DNA from: an uncultured Maribacter sp.
Lineage (GTDB): Bacteria; Bacteroidota; Bacteroidia; Flavobacteriales; Flavobacteriaceae
Length of the DNA stretch: 64,000 bases
NCBI GenBank assembly: GCA_947504045.1
Contig: CANNFY010000007.1
Location: 1 to 64,000, forward strand
Direction: 5' to 3'
Shown here: positions 24,634-33,582 of the stretch, in pieces
How the letters are laid out: each line of letters starts with the position of its first letter
How positions within the stretch are numbered: position 1 is the stretch's first letter
Translations under genes and position numbers: made by a program
Notes under the pieces: model-generated
What the model was told of the DNA's origin: nothing
What the model saw: the letters and a program-made list of their open reading frames with translations, nothing else
The model's database searches: none

Positions 24634-26833
24634 TGTTTTTATCAAAAATATTTTCACCTATTTTTTGATAAAAAACCTCTGGTTTAAAAGGTTTGGTAAC
24701 AACATCATTACAACCAGCGGCATAAAAACTTTCTAAACTATCATCTAAAGAAATTGCTGTAAGGGCAATTATAGGAGTTTTTGTATTAAATTTTCTAATT
24801 TCAATAGTAGCTTCTTCACCACTAATACCAGGCATATGAATATCCATTAAAATGGCATCATAGGTATTGTTTTTTGCAAGTTCTATAGCTTCCATACCAT
24901 TACTAGCAATATCACTAGTAATTTCTTTTTTGGTAAGCATTTTTTTGGTAATTACTTGGTTTATTTTGTTGTCTTCAACGATCATTAAATGTAACCCTTT
25001 AAACTGGTATTCTTTTTCAGTAATTTCAAAAGGAATATCATCTACAATGGCATCTTTACTCTTTACGGTAATTTCAAAAAAGAAAGAACTACCATTCCCC
25101 AGTTCACTTTCTAATTGTATTTTACTATCAAATAAACCTAACAAACTTTTTACAATAGTTAATCCAAGACCTGTACCACCATATTCTCTATTTATTTGAA
25201 TAGAGCCTTGTTCAAAACCTTCAAAAATACTCTCTTGCATTTCTTTAGAAATACCAATGCCGGTATCTTCTACTTCAAAATAAAGAGAAACATCATCTTC
25301 TACTTTTTTAAGAAGTTTTGCAATTACTTTTACTTCTCCATTTTTGGTAAACTTAAGAGCATTACCTACAAGGTTCATGAAGATTTGAGATAATTTAAGA
25401 GGGTCGCTCATTAAATGCCCAGGAATATCCTCATCGTATTGTAAAATAATTTTGGTGTTATTTTCTTTTGCACTTTGCTGTAAGGAGTCTATTACTTCTT
25501 TTAATACCTTTTTTAAGTTAAACTCCATATTTAATGGTTCTAACTTATCGGCATCTATCTTATTAATTTGTAATATGTCGTTAATAAAATTAAGAAGGTA
25601 ATCTCCAGAAAATTTTAAAGCTTTTAAATGTTCTTTTTGGTTGTCGCTAGGATTTTCTTCTAAAAGCAAATGTGTAAGTCCGGTTACAGCATATAAAGGT
25701 GTCCGTAGTTCATGGCTAACGGTAGATAAAAAGTTTGTTTTAGCTTCCATTGCTTGTACGGCGCCATCTCTTGCTGCTTGTAATTCTTTGTTTTTAGTTT
25801 GTAGTAAATCGTTTGTTTTTAGTTTTATTTGGTTGTTTCTGTAAAGAGAAACTGCTAAAAGAGAAATTATAATTAAAAATGCAGAGGTTAAAACAGCAGT
25901 TATTTCGGATCTGTTTGCTGATTCATTTAACTCTTCGTTCAGTTTTTCTAATCTATTAATTTCTGATGTTTTAAAATCGTCTCTAATTTTGTCTGCAGTT
26001 TTTTGTTCTACTTTTAATTTATCAATATTAAAAACGGAATCTTTTAAAACTACTAATTTTTGACTTTGTTCTAGTGCTAAGCCAAATTCATTTTTCTTTT
26101 CGTAGGCAGTTGTTAAAAGCTCTCTAGATTCAAAAATTTCTTTATTAAAGTTGTTTTCTTCTGCAAGTTTTAAAGCGGCTTCGCCATTTGTTATGGCATC
26201 TTCAAATTTTTGTGTTTGTATATAAAGCTTTGTAAGGCCAATATGTGCTTTGGTAGCTAAATATTCTTTTTCAAAAATATCGGTATTAATTACTAAAGAA
26301 TTAAAGTTTTTAGAGGCGTTGTCGTATTTTTCTAGGTTTAGATATATGTCCCCTTCGGCTAGTAAAATATTATTAAAAAAGTTACGGTCATTATTAAGCT
26401 GTTTAGCCTCATTTAACATAAAAATGGCCTGAAAATTTTTGTTGTTTCTATAAAGAACTAGAGCTTCAATGTATTTATGTATACCATCTCCGTAAGGGTA
26501 TTCAACATTTTTTAATAGAACTTCTGCTCGATCCCAATAAAAAAGAGTGGTTTCCTCGTTATCTAGTTTTAAATAAAGTTGTGCAAACTCATGATAACTG
26601 TCTATTAAAGATTTAACATCTTCATTTTTTTCAGCTTCTTCAGAAGCTTTATTTAGGGCTTGTAAAGCTAAATCTATTTTATTCTGATTTTTTAATGCCC
26701 TAGCCAAATTAAAATAAGAAATACTATCTTCTTTTTGTGTAGTTTCTTGAGAAAAGGCGCATAAAAATAGCAGTAGCGCAACTACTAAAGAGAAAATTGA
26801 CTTAATTTTTCTATGTATAGATAGAATTTTCAA
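24620..26833 (-). CDS. Hybrid sensor histidine kinase/response regulator with TPR sensor domain
   Basis: 737 residues. A signal peptide/anchor (FSLVVALLLFLCAFSQ) leads to a periplasmic array of TPR-like repeats (about 35-290). One membrane helix near 312-332 (VLTSAFLIIISLLAVSLYRN) follows, then HisKA with the phospho-accepting His near 374 (FLSTVSHELRTPLYAVTGL), the ATPase domain (NLVGNALKFT, DTGIGIS, GGTGLGLTIVKSLL), and a receiver domain with Asp near 663 (DAILMDIHMPG) and VTKPFKPE. The ATG overlaps the stop of gap by 4 nt (ATGA type), so both are coupled. The signal is unknown. Confidence 0.93.
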   Translation of the reverse strand: MKILSIHRKIKSIFSLVVALLLFLCAFSQETTQKEDSISYFNLARALKNQNKIDLALQALNKASEEAEKNEDVKSLIDSYHEFAQLYLKLDNEETTLFYWDRAEVLLKNVEYPYGDGIHKYIEALVLYRNNKNFQAIFMLNEAKQLNNDRNFFNNILLAEGDIYLNLEKYDNASKNFNSLVINTDIFEKEYLATKAHIGLTKLYIQTQKFEDAITNGEAALKLAEENNFNKEIFESRELLTTAYEKKNEFGLALEQSQKLVVLKDSVFNIDKLKVEQKTADKIRDDFKTSEINRLEKLNEELNESANRSEITAVLTSAFLIIISLLAVSLYRNNQIKLKTNDLLQTKNKELQAARDGAVQAMEAKTNFLSTVSHELRTPLYAVTGLTHLLLEENPSDNQKEHLKALKFSGDYLLNFINDILQINKIDADKLEPLNMEFNLKKVLKEVIDSLQQSAKENNTKIILQYDEDIPGHLMSDPLKLSQIFMNLVGNALKFTKNGEVKVIAKLLKKVEDDVSLYFEVEDTGIGISKEMQESIFEGFEQGSIQINREYGGTGLGLTIVKSLLGLFDSKIQLESELGNGSSFFFEITVKSKDAIVDDIPFEITEKEYQFKGLHLMIVEDNKINQVITKKMLTKKEITSDIASNGMEAIELAKNNTYDAILMDIHMPGISGEEATIEIRKFNTKTPIIALTAISLDDSLESFYAAGCNDVVTKPFKPEVFYQKIGENIFDKNINNS

Positions 26834-27840
26834 ATGTAATTTTTACGAATCATTATATTAATTAGGTCTATTATTCTGGAGCTATAACCAGTTTCGTTAT
26901 CGTACCAACCAATAATTTTAACCATTTTACCAATAACCGAAGTCATCTGAGAATCAAACGTACAAGAATAAGAACTATTGTTTATATCTATTGATACTAT
27001 GGGGTCTTTAGTATAATATAATATGTTTTTTAAAGTATTATTTGATGCTTTTTCAAAAGTATCATTAATTTCTTTAATTGTTGTAATCCTTTTTACATTA
27101 AATGTTATATCTGTTAACGACCCATTAGGAACAGGAACACGAATACCACAGCCTCCAATAACATTTTCTAATTTTGGAAAAATTTTAGTAAGAGCTTTTG
27201 CTGCTCCTGTTGTTGTTGGTACTATAGATTGTCCTGCTGCTCTTGCTCTTCTTAAATCTTTATGCGGTTGATCGTGTAAACTTTGGTCCGAGGTATAAGA
27301 ATGTATTGTTGTAATATAGGCTTGTTCTATACCACATAAATCATTTATTACTTTAATCATTGGAGCCGCATTGTTAGTAGTACAAGAGGCGTTAGATATT
27401 ATATGGTCGTCTTTTGTTAAATGATTTTCATTTATACCACAAACAATCATTTTAATAGAATCTTCTGTAGGAGGAACAGATAAAATTACTTTTTTTGCGC
27501 CATTAGATAAATGGTAGTTTAAATCTTTTGAAGATTTAAATTTTCCGGTGGATTCTATTACAAGGTCTACATTTTGCTCTGCCCAAATAATATCTTTTGG
27601 GTGATTGTGATTATATAGTTTTATAGATTGTTCTCCTACAATAATATAGTCTTGGTCATAACTTACTTTTTCGTTAAAAACACCATGAATACTATCGTAT
27701 TTTAATAAGTGAGATAATGTTCTTGCATCCGAAAGGTCATTTATTGCAACAACTTGTATGTTCTTATTCTGATTTAATAATCTACAAACCGTTCTTCCAA
27801 TTCTACCAAAACCATTAATACCAATTTTTATTTTTTTCAT
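26830..27840 (-). CDS. gap: Glyceraldehyde-3-phosphate dehydrogenase
   Basis: 336 residues, NAD-type GAPDH fold. INGFGRIGRTVCRLL begins the Rossmann domain. The catalytic Cys is near 153 in SNASCTTNN, and its partner His is in TTIHSYTSDQ. RRARAAGQSIVPTTTGAAKA binds phosphate, and WYDNETGYSSR is at the end. It converts glyceraldehyde 3-phosphate to 1,3-bisphosphoglycerate or the reverse. Flavobacteria often have two gap genes; this copy lies in an operon with lipA (23 bp upstream) and the hybrid kinase (4-nt overlap), which is unlike a central glycolytic operon, so a gluconeogenic or specialised role is possible. Confidence 0.94.
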   Translation of the reverse strand: MKKIKIGINGFGRIGRTVCRLLNQNKNIQVVAINDLSDARTLSHLLKYDSIHGVFNEKVSYDQDYIIVGEQSIKLYNHNHPKDIIWAEQNVDLVIESTGKFKSSKDLNYHLSNGAKKVILSVPPTEDSIKMIVCGINENHLTKDDHIISNASCTTNNAAPMIKVINDLCGIEQAYITTIHSYTSDQSLHDQPHKDLRRARAAGQSIVPTTTGAAKALTKIFPKLENVIGGCGIRVPVPNGSLTDITFNVKRITTIKEINDTFEKASNNTLKNILYYTKDPIVSIDINNSSYSCTFDSQMTSVIGKMVKIIGWYDNETGYSSRIIDLINIMIRKNYI

Positions 27841-27863
27841 GGAAAAATACCACTTAAAAGAAA

Positions 27864-28739
27864 TTAGTTTATGTGTTTGTGTGCTTTGTAAGAAGACCTT
27901 ACTAGTGCTCCACTTTCTACATGTCTAAAGCCCATTTTTAAACCAATTTCTTCGTATTTTTTAAATTGTTCAGGAAGTATAAATTCTTGAACAGGAAGGT
28001 GTTTTTTTGTAGGTTGTAAATATTGCCCTATGGTAACAACGTCTACTTTAGCATTTCTTAAATCTTCCATAGTTTGGATTACTTCTTCTTCAAGTTCTCC
28101 TAAGCCTAACATAATACCTGATTTGGTTCTATTTATTCCATTTTCTCTTAGGTATCTTAAAACTTCAAGACTTCTTTCGTATTTAGCCTGTATTCTAACT
28201 TCTCTAGTTAGTCTTTTTACGGTCTCCATGTTATGAGAAACAACTTCAGGTGAAACCTCTATAATACGGTCTAAATGTCTTTCTATGCCTTGAAAATCAG
28301 GTATTAAAGTTTCTAGTGTAGTTGTTGGATTCATTCTGCGGATAGCTTTAACGGTCTCCGCCCAAATTATAGAACCCATATCTTTTAAATCATCTCTATC
28401 TACTGAGGTTATAACAGCATGTTTTATACTCATTATTTTTATAGAACGAGCAACTTTTTCTGGTTCAGACCAATCTACTGTTTCTGGTCTGCCAGTTTTT
28501 ACCCCACAAAAACCACAGGATCTTGTACAAACATTTCCTAAAATCATAAATGTTGCAGTACCTTCTCCCCAGCATTCTCCCATATTTGGGCAACTACCAG
28601 AAGTACATATGGTATGCAAATCATATTTATCTACTAAACCTCTTAACTGTGTATATTTTTTACCCGTTGGTAGTTTTACACGTAACCATTTTGGTTTTCC
28701 TTTTGGAGGTTTAACATGTTCTATAGAATTTGTACTCAT
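27864..28739 (-). CDS. lipA: Lipoyl synthase
   Basis: 291 residues, radical SAM enzyme that inserts two sulfurs into octanoyl groups on carrier proteins. Both iron-sulfur sites are visible: Cys45/50/56 ([12 protein letters not shown]) for the auxiliary cluster and Cys71/75/78 (CTRSCGFC) for the radical SAM cluster. The conserved RSSY is near the C-terminus (VRSSYKAHK). Good start: [12 protein letters not shown]. Second in a run sigma factor, lipA, gap, kinase. Confidence 0.97.
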   Translation of the reverse strand: MSTNSIEHVKPPKGKPKWLRVKLPTGKKYTQLRGLVDKYDLHTICTSGSCPNMGECWGEGTATFMILGNVCTRSCGFCGVKTGRPETVDWSEPEKVARSIKIMSIKHAVITSVDRDDLKDMGSIIWAETVKAIRRMNPTTTLETLIPDFQGIERHLDRIIEVSPEVVSHNMETVKRLTREVRIQAKYERSLEVLRYLRENGINRTKSGIMLGLGELEEEVIQTMEDLRNAKVDVVTIGQYLQPTKKHLPVQEFILPEQFKKYEEIGLKMGFRHVESGALVRSSYKAHKHIN

Positions 28740-28753
28740 ACTTTAATTTTATA

Positions 28754-28761
28754 CAAATATA
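28754..28761 (-). promoter_or_regulatory. Candidate -7 element for lipA
   Basis: Minus strand TATATTTG, 14 nt before the ATG at 28739, within the 93-bp gap after the sigma gene. No -33 match, so lipA may have its own weak promoter or be read from upstream. Confidence 0.3.
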
Positions 28762-28832
28762 CAAACTAAATTAAGGTCTTTGGCTTATTATACGCTACAG
28801 AAGTCTTAATTTAAAAAGGTACTTATATTTTG

Positions 28833-29489
28833 TTATTTATTGTGTGTAATAACTTCTGCTAGCAATTTTTTTGCTCTTAAAAGTTTTACTTTTATGTTAT
28901 TAACGGGTTCGTTTAATTGGCTTGCTATTGCAGCATAAGAAAGTTCGTTAAAATATCTAAGATTTATTACTTCTTGGTAATGTGGTTTTAATTTTTTTAT
29001 GTGTTGTAAGAGAGTAGCTAAATTTTGTTCTATTATAAGTTGGTCTTCTGCAGAAGGTGCATCATCTAAAACTTTTTTGTAATCTTCGTTATTATGTTTG
29101 GTATTTATAATGTCCTTTTTTCTTTTTCTTAAAAGATCCACATGAATATTTTTAGAAATAGTAATAAGCCAAGTTTTAAATTTATAAGAAGAGTCGTATG
29201 TATTTAGTTTGTCAAAAGCTTTAGAAAATGTTTGTATGGTTATGTCTTCTGCATCGCTTTCGTTTTCGGTTCTTTTTAATTGAAAACCATATACATCATT
29301 CCAAAATGTGTGCAATAATTTACTATAGGCAATTTGGTTTCCCAGTTTTGCTTTTTCAATAATTTCAAAAATAGTTTGTTTATGCTCCAAAGGTAGTTCT
29401 TGAAAATTACAATTTATTTTTAATGTATTGTTACTGTAATTCTGGTGTCGTATCTTTTTTACAATCTTGTTCGCTTGGTAATTTTCCAC
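28833..29489 (-). CDS. ECF-type sigma-70 family RNA polymerase sigma factor
   Basis: 218 residues as annotated from the ATG at 29489. Region 2: NQIAYSKLLHTFWNDVYGFQ, ESDAEDITIQTFSKAFDKL, FKTWLITISKNIHVDLLRK. Region 4: LKPHYQEVINLRYFNELSYA, AIASQLNEPVNNIKVKLL. The ATG gives a 59-nt overlap with the 3' end of the upstream small membrane protein gene. The first 30 residues are poorly conserved in character, so translation may begin later, for example just before ELPLEHKQTIFEII at a TTG. No anti-sigma gene follows; lipA does. Confidence 0.88.
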   Translation of the reverse strand: MENYQANKIVKKIRHQNYSNNTLKINCNFQELPLEHKQTIFEIIEKAKLGNQIAYSKLLHTFWNDVYGFQLKRTENESDAEDITIQTFSKAFDKLNTYDSSYKFKTWLITISKNIHVDLLRKRKKDIINTKHNNEDYKKVLDDAPSAEDQLIIEQNLATLLQHIKKLKPHYQEVINLRYFNELSYAAIASQLNEPVNNIKVKLLRAKKLLAEVITHNK

Positions 29490-29640
29490 ACATTCCGCAA
29501 GCTTCTCCTTCTTTGTTTAAAAATGGACTTTGACTAGCACATGTTCCTGCAAATTTTCCATCTTTTTTTGCCCAAATTTTAATGGCAATTCCTGCAAATG
29601 CAATAGAAAGAAGACCTATAGTAAGTAGTATCAACTTCAT
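29431..29640 (-). CDS. Small Cys-rich membrane or secreted protein
   Basis: 69 residues from the ATG at 29640. One N-terminal membrane helix (LILLTIGLLSIAFAGIAI) is followed by a short exposed part with four cysteines: GTCASQ, EGEACGMCGK and EQDCKK. The spacing suggests metal binding or disulfides. The family is common in flavobacteria but has no function. An upstream in-frame ATG at 29679 is not used here because it lies inside a terminator hairpin (29671-29690). Its 3' end overlaps the sigma gene by 59 nt. Confidence 0.78.
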   Translation of the reverse strand: MKLILLTIGLLSIAFAGIAIKIWAKKDGKFAGTCASQSPFLNKEGEACGMCGKLPSEQDCKKDTTPELQ

Positions 29641-29670
29641 AATTAATTTTTTTACAAAGATATAAAAATA

Positions 29671-29690
29671 AAGCCCCAATTAAGGGGCTT
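29671..29690 (-). terminator. Terminator after the anti-sigma gene
   Basis: Stem aagcccc/ggggctt with loop aattaa. On the minus strand it is followed by ttatttttat. It ends the sigma/anti-sigma operon (31036 to 29715) and marks the boundary to the small membrane protein gene. Confidence 0.82.
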
Positions 29691-29714
29691 TAAGAATACT
29701 TTATGTTGCTAAGT

Positions 29715-30473
29715 TTAGTATGCTATATTAGCAACTATTTTATTGGTAGTAGGGCTAACATTGCCTCCTTTTGGTTCTATTGTTATATAGCTAACAGCAT
29801 TGTCAGAATAGGGTAGTGCGGTTAATTTGTCTTTACTGGCAGCTTCTTGTATAATGCCTAAGTTTAACATTTCGCCATTAACTTCTGCCCACATTTGGTA
29901 ACATTGGTCTTCTGGTAACTTTGGTAATTTGCTCACATTTATGTAAGATAATTTTTTTACTGGGTTAATGTAAGCTACAGCTTTTAAATCTTTAGCCATT
30001 TTGTTACCTCTTACATTATATTTTTTTGTTTGCGGGTTGTTTAAAACAATAAATTGGTTTCTTACATCTTCCAATTGTTGTTTCATATCTGCCTCTAAAG
30101 TTTTAATTTTATTGGTAACAATAGAATTTTCTTGTTGTAAACTCTGGTTTTGATTATAGAAAAAATAAGAGGCACTTGCAAACATACAAGCAACAATACT
30201 TGCAGCAATTGCATACCTAAAAAATTGTTTACGGCCAGAACGTTCAGATTTTATTCTAGCGTGTATTTTTTCTTTAAGACCTTCTGGGGTTTTTATAGCA
30301 TGTAGTTTTGCATAATTTTCTAAATTATCTTGTAACTCATCATAGGTTTTTTTAACCTCAGGGTACATAGCTATATAACGCTCTACTTGCATAGACTCCA
30401 TATCATTAGTAGCGCCTAATAAATATTTTTCTAATAAATCGGAGTCTAAAAATATTTTTATTTTTTCTTTCAT
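29715..30473 (-). CDS. Anti-sigma factor, RskA-like
   Basis: 252 residues. The N-terminal cytoplasmic part (1-80: LEKYLLGATNDMESMQVERY, EVKKTYDELQDNLENYAKLH) is the sigma-binding region. One membrane helix lies at about 84-106 (FRYAIAASIVACMFASASYF), then a short coiled coil. The periplasmic RskA C-terminal domain follows (LPKLPEDQCYQMWAEVNGEM, ITIEPKGGNVSPT). It overlaps the upstream ECF sigma gene by 4 nt, as expected for a regulator that holds it at the membrane. Confidence 0.92.
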   Translation of the reverse strand: MKEKIKIFLDSDLLEKYLLGATNDMESMQVERYIAMYPEVKKTYDELQDNLENYAKLHAIKTPEGLKEKIHARIKSERSGRKQFFRYAIAASIVACMFASASYFFYNQNQSLQQENSIVTNKIKTLEADMKQQLEDVRNQFIVLNNPQTKKYNVRGNKMAKDLKAVAYINPVKKLSYINVSKLPKLPEDQCYQMWAEVNGEMLNLGIIQEAASKDKLTALPYSDNAVSYITIEPKGGNVSPTTNKIVANIAY

Positions 30474-31036
30474 AATACTATATTTAAAACTAGCGCAAGT
30501 AGTATTGATGGATTGTAAATTTTCTTTAACTCTCGCAATCCAATTTTTAATCTAGATTTAATGGTTCCTAAAGGAATATCTAATTCTTCACTAGCTTCTT
30601 GTTGAGTCATTCCCTGAAAAAACAAAGCTTCTAGAACAATTTGATATTTGTCTTCAATCTTATCTAAGTTTTCTCGGACATCAATTAAATCTGGCTTTAT
30701 ACTTTCTACGCCTAAATTATATACGTCAGAAACGTCTATTTGGATTTCTTTATCTGTTTTTGTGTTTACACTTCTTAGTTTATCTATAGCAGTATTTCTA
30801 GTTATTCTAAACAACCAGGTAAATAACTTTGCTTTAGAAGCATCATAAGTGTCCGATTTTTTCCAGATTTTAACAAAACTTTCTTGTAAAACATCTTGTG
30901 CTAAATCACTATTTCTTACCACCTTATAGGCAACACCATATAGGGTGTCTCCGTAATGCTCATAGAGTAAAGAAATGGCTTTTTCATTCCTCTCTTGTAG
31001 TAGTTCTACAATATGTTTTTCAAGTAGTGCACTCAT
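30470..31036 (-). CDS. ECF-type sigma factor (SigK-like) paired with an anti-sigma
   Basis: 188 residues. Region 2: NEKAISLLYEHYGDTLYGVA, NSDLAQDVLQESFVKIWKKS, KLFTWLFRITRNTAIDKLR. Region 4: YQIVLEALFFQGMTQQEASE, ELDIPLGTIKSRLKIGLREL. The last codons overlap the anti-sigma gene by 4 nt, so the pair is coupled. The signal is likely envelope-derived because the partner has a periplasmic RskA domain. The upstream 200-bp gap carries a 26-bp palindrome next to murB. Confidence 0.93.
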   Translation of the reverse strand: MSALLEKHIVELLQERNEKAISLLYEHYGDTLYGVAYKVVRNSDLAQDVLQESFVKIWKKSDTYDASKAKLFTWLFRITRNTAIDKLRSVNTKTDKEIQIDVSDVYNLGVESIKPDLIDVRENLDKIEDKYQIVLEALFFQGMTQQEASEELDIPLGTIKSRLKIGLRELKKIYNPSILLALVLNIVL

Positions 31037-31217
31037 ATAGTGTTATAAAGGTTTAAAAAAAATATGGAGTTCTCGGCATCCAATAACTTCTTTTTTACCG
31101 TATATGCTTTAAACGCTAATTTATTAATTTGATTGTTATACATAGCGTTATATTATAAAATATTGAGTTTTAAATGTGCAACTGGTTATTGTACATTTAT
31201 TTTTGGTTGGTTTGATG

Positions 31218-31243
31218 TAACCCTCGTAGATCTACGAGGGTTA
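31218..31243. promoter_or_regulatory. Perfect 26-bp palindrome overlapping the murB stop codon
   Basis: taaccctcgtaga and its exact complement meet without a loop. The murB stop codon is the last three bases (31241-31243). A T-rich run follows on the plus strand, but murB runs on the minus strand, where TTACATC follows, so it is a poor terminator for murB. It may be an operator for the sigma operon that starts 180 bp away, or an inefficient terminator. Confidence 0.55.
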
Positions 31244-32257
31244 TTTTATTATATTAACTTCTGGTACAATATATATATTAAATTTGGTTTGTACAGTTTT
31301 TATTATTTTACTAGCTAATTGTATTATTTCTTCTCCAGAGGCATTGTCGTAATTTACTAAAACAAGTGCTTGTTTTGTGTGTACACCAGCATCTCCAAAG
31401 CGTTTGCCTTTAAATCCACTTTGTTCTATTAACCAGCCTGCCGGTATTTTATATTCTTCTTCAGAAATTTTATAATAAGGGGCTTCAGGATGTTTAGAAC
31501 TAAAATGTATAAAATCTTTTTTAGTAATAATAGGGTTTTTAAAAAAGCTACCGCTGTTACCAAGTTCTTTGGGGTCTGGCAATTTACTTTGTCGTATAGC
31601 AATTACTGCATTAGAAACATCTTTAATAGTAGGGTTGGTAATCTGTTTTTTTTCTAGTTCCTCTTCTATAGAACCATACGATGTATTTAAGGTATGATTT
31701 TTTTTTGTGAGTTTAAGAAAAACAGCTGTTATTATATGCTTGCCTTTTCCTTCTTGTTTAAAAAAAGAGTCTCTATAACCAAATTCACATGCTTTTTTGT
31801 TAAAAGTATGCTCTTCTAAAGTGGATGTATTTATGGTCAAACATTTTACAAAATTGTCTTTTAATTCAACCCCGTATGCACCTATGTTTTGAATTGGCGA
31901 AGTACCAACTTTTCCAGGAATTAAAGACATGTTTTCTAAACCACCGTAATTATTTTTCAAAGTCCATAAAACCATGTCATGCCAGTTTTCTCCTGCCATT
32001 ATTTTTAAAGTTACATGGTCTTCATCTTCTTTGTCAATGGTAATTCCTTTAATATTAATATATATTACCAGAGCATTAATATCTGAAGTAAGTAGCATAT
32101 TACTACCACCACTTAAAATAAATTTTGTGGGGTATTCTTTTAGGCTTAATGCTTCTTTTAAATTAGCTATAGAAGTTACCTCACAAAAGTATTTAGCTGT
32201 AACAGCAATGCCAAAAGTATTGTAACTTTTTAAGGATATATTTTGTAATACTTGCAT
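31241..32257 (-). CDS. murB: UDP-N-acetylmuramate dehydrogenase
   Basis: 338 residues, FAD-dependent reductase of UDP-GlcNAc-enolpyruvate in peptidoglycan synthesis. NISLKSYNTFGIAVTAKYF starts the FAD domain. FILSGGSNMLL, MSLIPGKVGTSPIQNIGAYG, FGYRDSFFK and the C-terminal substrate domain with ELGNSGSFFKNPII (active Ser) and PAGWLIEQSGFKGKRFGDAG follow. The start sits 1 bp before the stop of the upstream aminotransferase gene, so both share a transcript. Confidence 0.96.
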   Translation of the reverse strand: MQVLQNISLKSYNTFGIAVTAKYFCEVTSIANLKEALSLKEYPTKFILSGGSNMLLTSDINALVIYINIKGITIDKEDEDHVTLKIMAGENWHDMVLWTLKNNYGGLENMSLIPGKVGTSPIQNIGAYGVELKDNFVKCLTINTSTLEEHTFNKKACEFGYRDSFFKQEGKGKHIITAVFLKLTKKNHTLNTSYGSIEEELEKKQITNPTIKDVSNAVIAIRQSKLPDPKELGNSGSFFKNPIITKKDFIHFSSKHPEAPYYKISEEEYKIPAGWLIEQSGFKGKRFGDAGVHTKQALVLVNYDNASGEEIIQLASKIIKTVQTKFNIYIVPEVNIIK

Positions 32258-33447
32258 TATTTTATATAACTCTTAAGGGCTTCTTTTAGTATAGTTACGG
32301 CTTTTATTAAACTGTTTTGGTCTAATACATATGCAATTCTTATTTGGTTTAATCCAAGTCCTTTTGTTGCATAAAAACCAGCTGCAGGTGCAACCATAAC
32401 GGTTTCTCCTTTATACCTAAAGTCTTCTAAAAGCCATTGTGCAAAATCATCTGCATTTTTTATAGGAAGTTCTGCAATACAATAAAAAGCGCCACTTGGG
32501 AGACCAACTTTTACCCCTTCAATTTTTTTTAATTCGCTTATAAGTGTGTTTCTTCTTTGTACATACTCTTGTTTTACTTCTTCAAAATAACTTTGTGGAG
32601 TATTTAAAGCTGCTTCTCCAGCTATTTGTGCATAGGTTGGAGGCGATAATCTAGCTTGTGCAAATTTTATTGCAGTAGAAATAAACTCTTTGTTTTTAGA
32701 AACTAAATAACCTATTCTAGCGCCACACATACTATACCTTTTAGAAACAGAATCTAAAATTATAGCATAATTTTCTAGTCCTTCTTCGTGTAAGATAGAG
32801 TAGTGTTCTTTATTGTCATAAGTAAATTCTCTATAAACTTCATCGGCAATTAAGAATAAATCATGCTTTTTTACAATTTCGGCAAGTTTTTGAATTTCTT
32901 CTTTACTATATAAATAACCTGTTGGGTTACCAGGGTTACATATTAATATTGCTTTTGTTTTTGGAGTAATTAATTTTTCAAAATCGGCAATAGGTGGTAG
33001 TGCAAAATTATTTTCTATAGTAGACACAACCGGCACAACTTTTACTCCAGAAGCAGCCGCAAAACCATTATAGTTTGCATAAAAAGGTTCAGGTATAATA
33101 ATTTCATCGTTAAAGTTGGCAATACTACCTATAGTAAAAGACAGAGCTTCAGAAGCTCCTGTGGTTACAATAATATCATTAGCATTTACATTTATAGCAT
33201 TTGTTGCATAGTAAGAAGCAATTTTTTCTCTATATGTTTCAGAGCCTTCAGTCATACTATATGCTATAATATCTAAAGAATTGTTTTTAACAGCATCTAG
33301 CGCAATTTGTGGTGTTTTAATATCTGGTTGTCCAATATTTAAATGTATAACCTTAGCTCCATTTTTTTTTGCTTGTTCAGCAAAAGGAACTAATTTACGA
33401 ATTGGCGATTGAGGCATGTTATGTCCTCTAGATGAAATATTTGGCAT
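32257..33447 (-). CDS. Class I/II PLP-dependent aminotransferase (aspartate-aminotransferase-like)
   Basis: 396 residues from the ATG at 33447 (MPNISSRGHNMPQSP); a start 11 codons upstream is possible but adds an unlike hydrophobic stretch. Fold-type I landmarks: HLNIGQPDIKTP, VTTGASEALSF, ILICNPGNPTGYLYSKEEI, LIADEVYREF and the PLP lysine in SVSKRYSMCGARIGY. The Arg that binds the substrate carboxylate is in NQIRIAYVL. The exact amino donor is not certain; AspC-type is the best guess. murB follows without gap. Confidence 0.92.
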   Translation of the reverse strand: MPNISSRGHNMPQSPIRKLVPFAEQAKKNGAKVIHLNIGQPDIKTPQIALDAVKNNSLDIIAYSMTEGSETYREKIASYYATNAINVNANDIIVTTGASEALSFTIGSIANFNDEIIIPEPFYANYNGFAAASGVKVVPVVSTIENNFALPPIADFEKLITPKTKAILICNPGNPTGYLYSKEEIQKLAEIVKKHDLFLIADEVYREFTYDNKEHYSILHEEGLENYAIILDSVSKRYSMCGARIGYLVSKNKEFISTAIKFAQARLSPPTYAQIAGEAALNTPQSYFEEVKQEYVQRRNTLISELKKIEGVKVGLPSGAFYCIAELPIKNADDFAQWLLEDFRYKGETVMVAPAAGFYATKGLGLNQIRIAYVLDQNSLIKAVTILKEALKSYIK

Positions 33448-33582
33448 ATAAAATATTTTAAACAAAAATGAGGAAACCAAACAAGACTAACAACAAATAT
33501 TAAGATTTATTTGTAAAGCATTTTATAGCAAATAAAATTTGTAGATTAAGAGTTTTTTTATATCTTAATAAGATGTAAAACA

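Noticed and set aside
29641-29679. Upstream ATG for the small Cys-rich membrane protein
   Set aside because: It lies within the terminator of the preceding operon; the membrane helix starts at the ATG at 29640.
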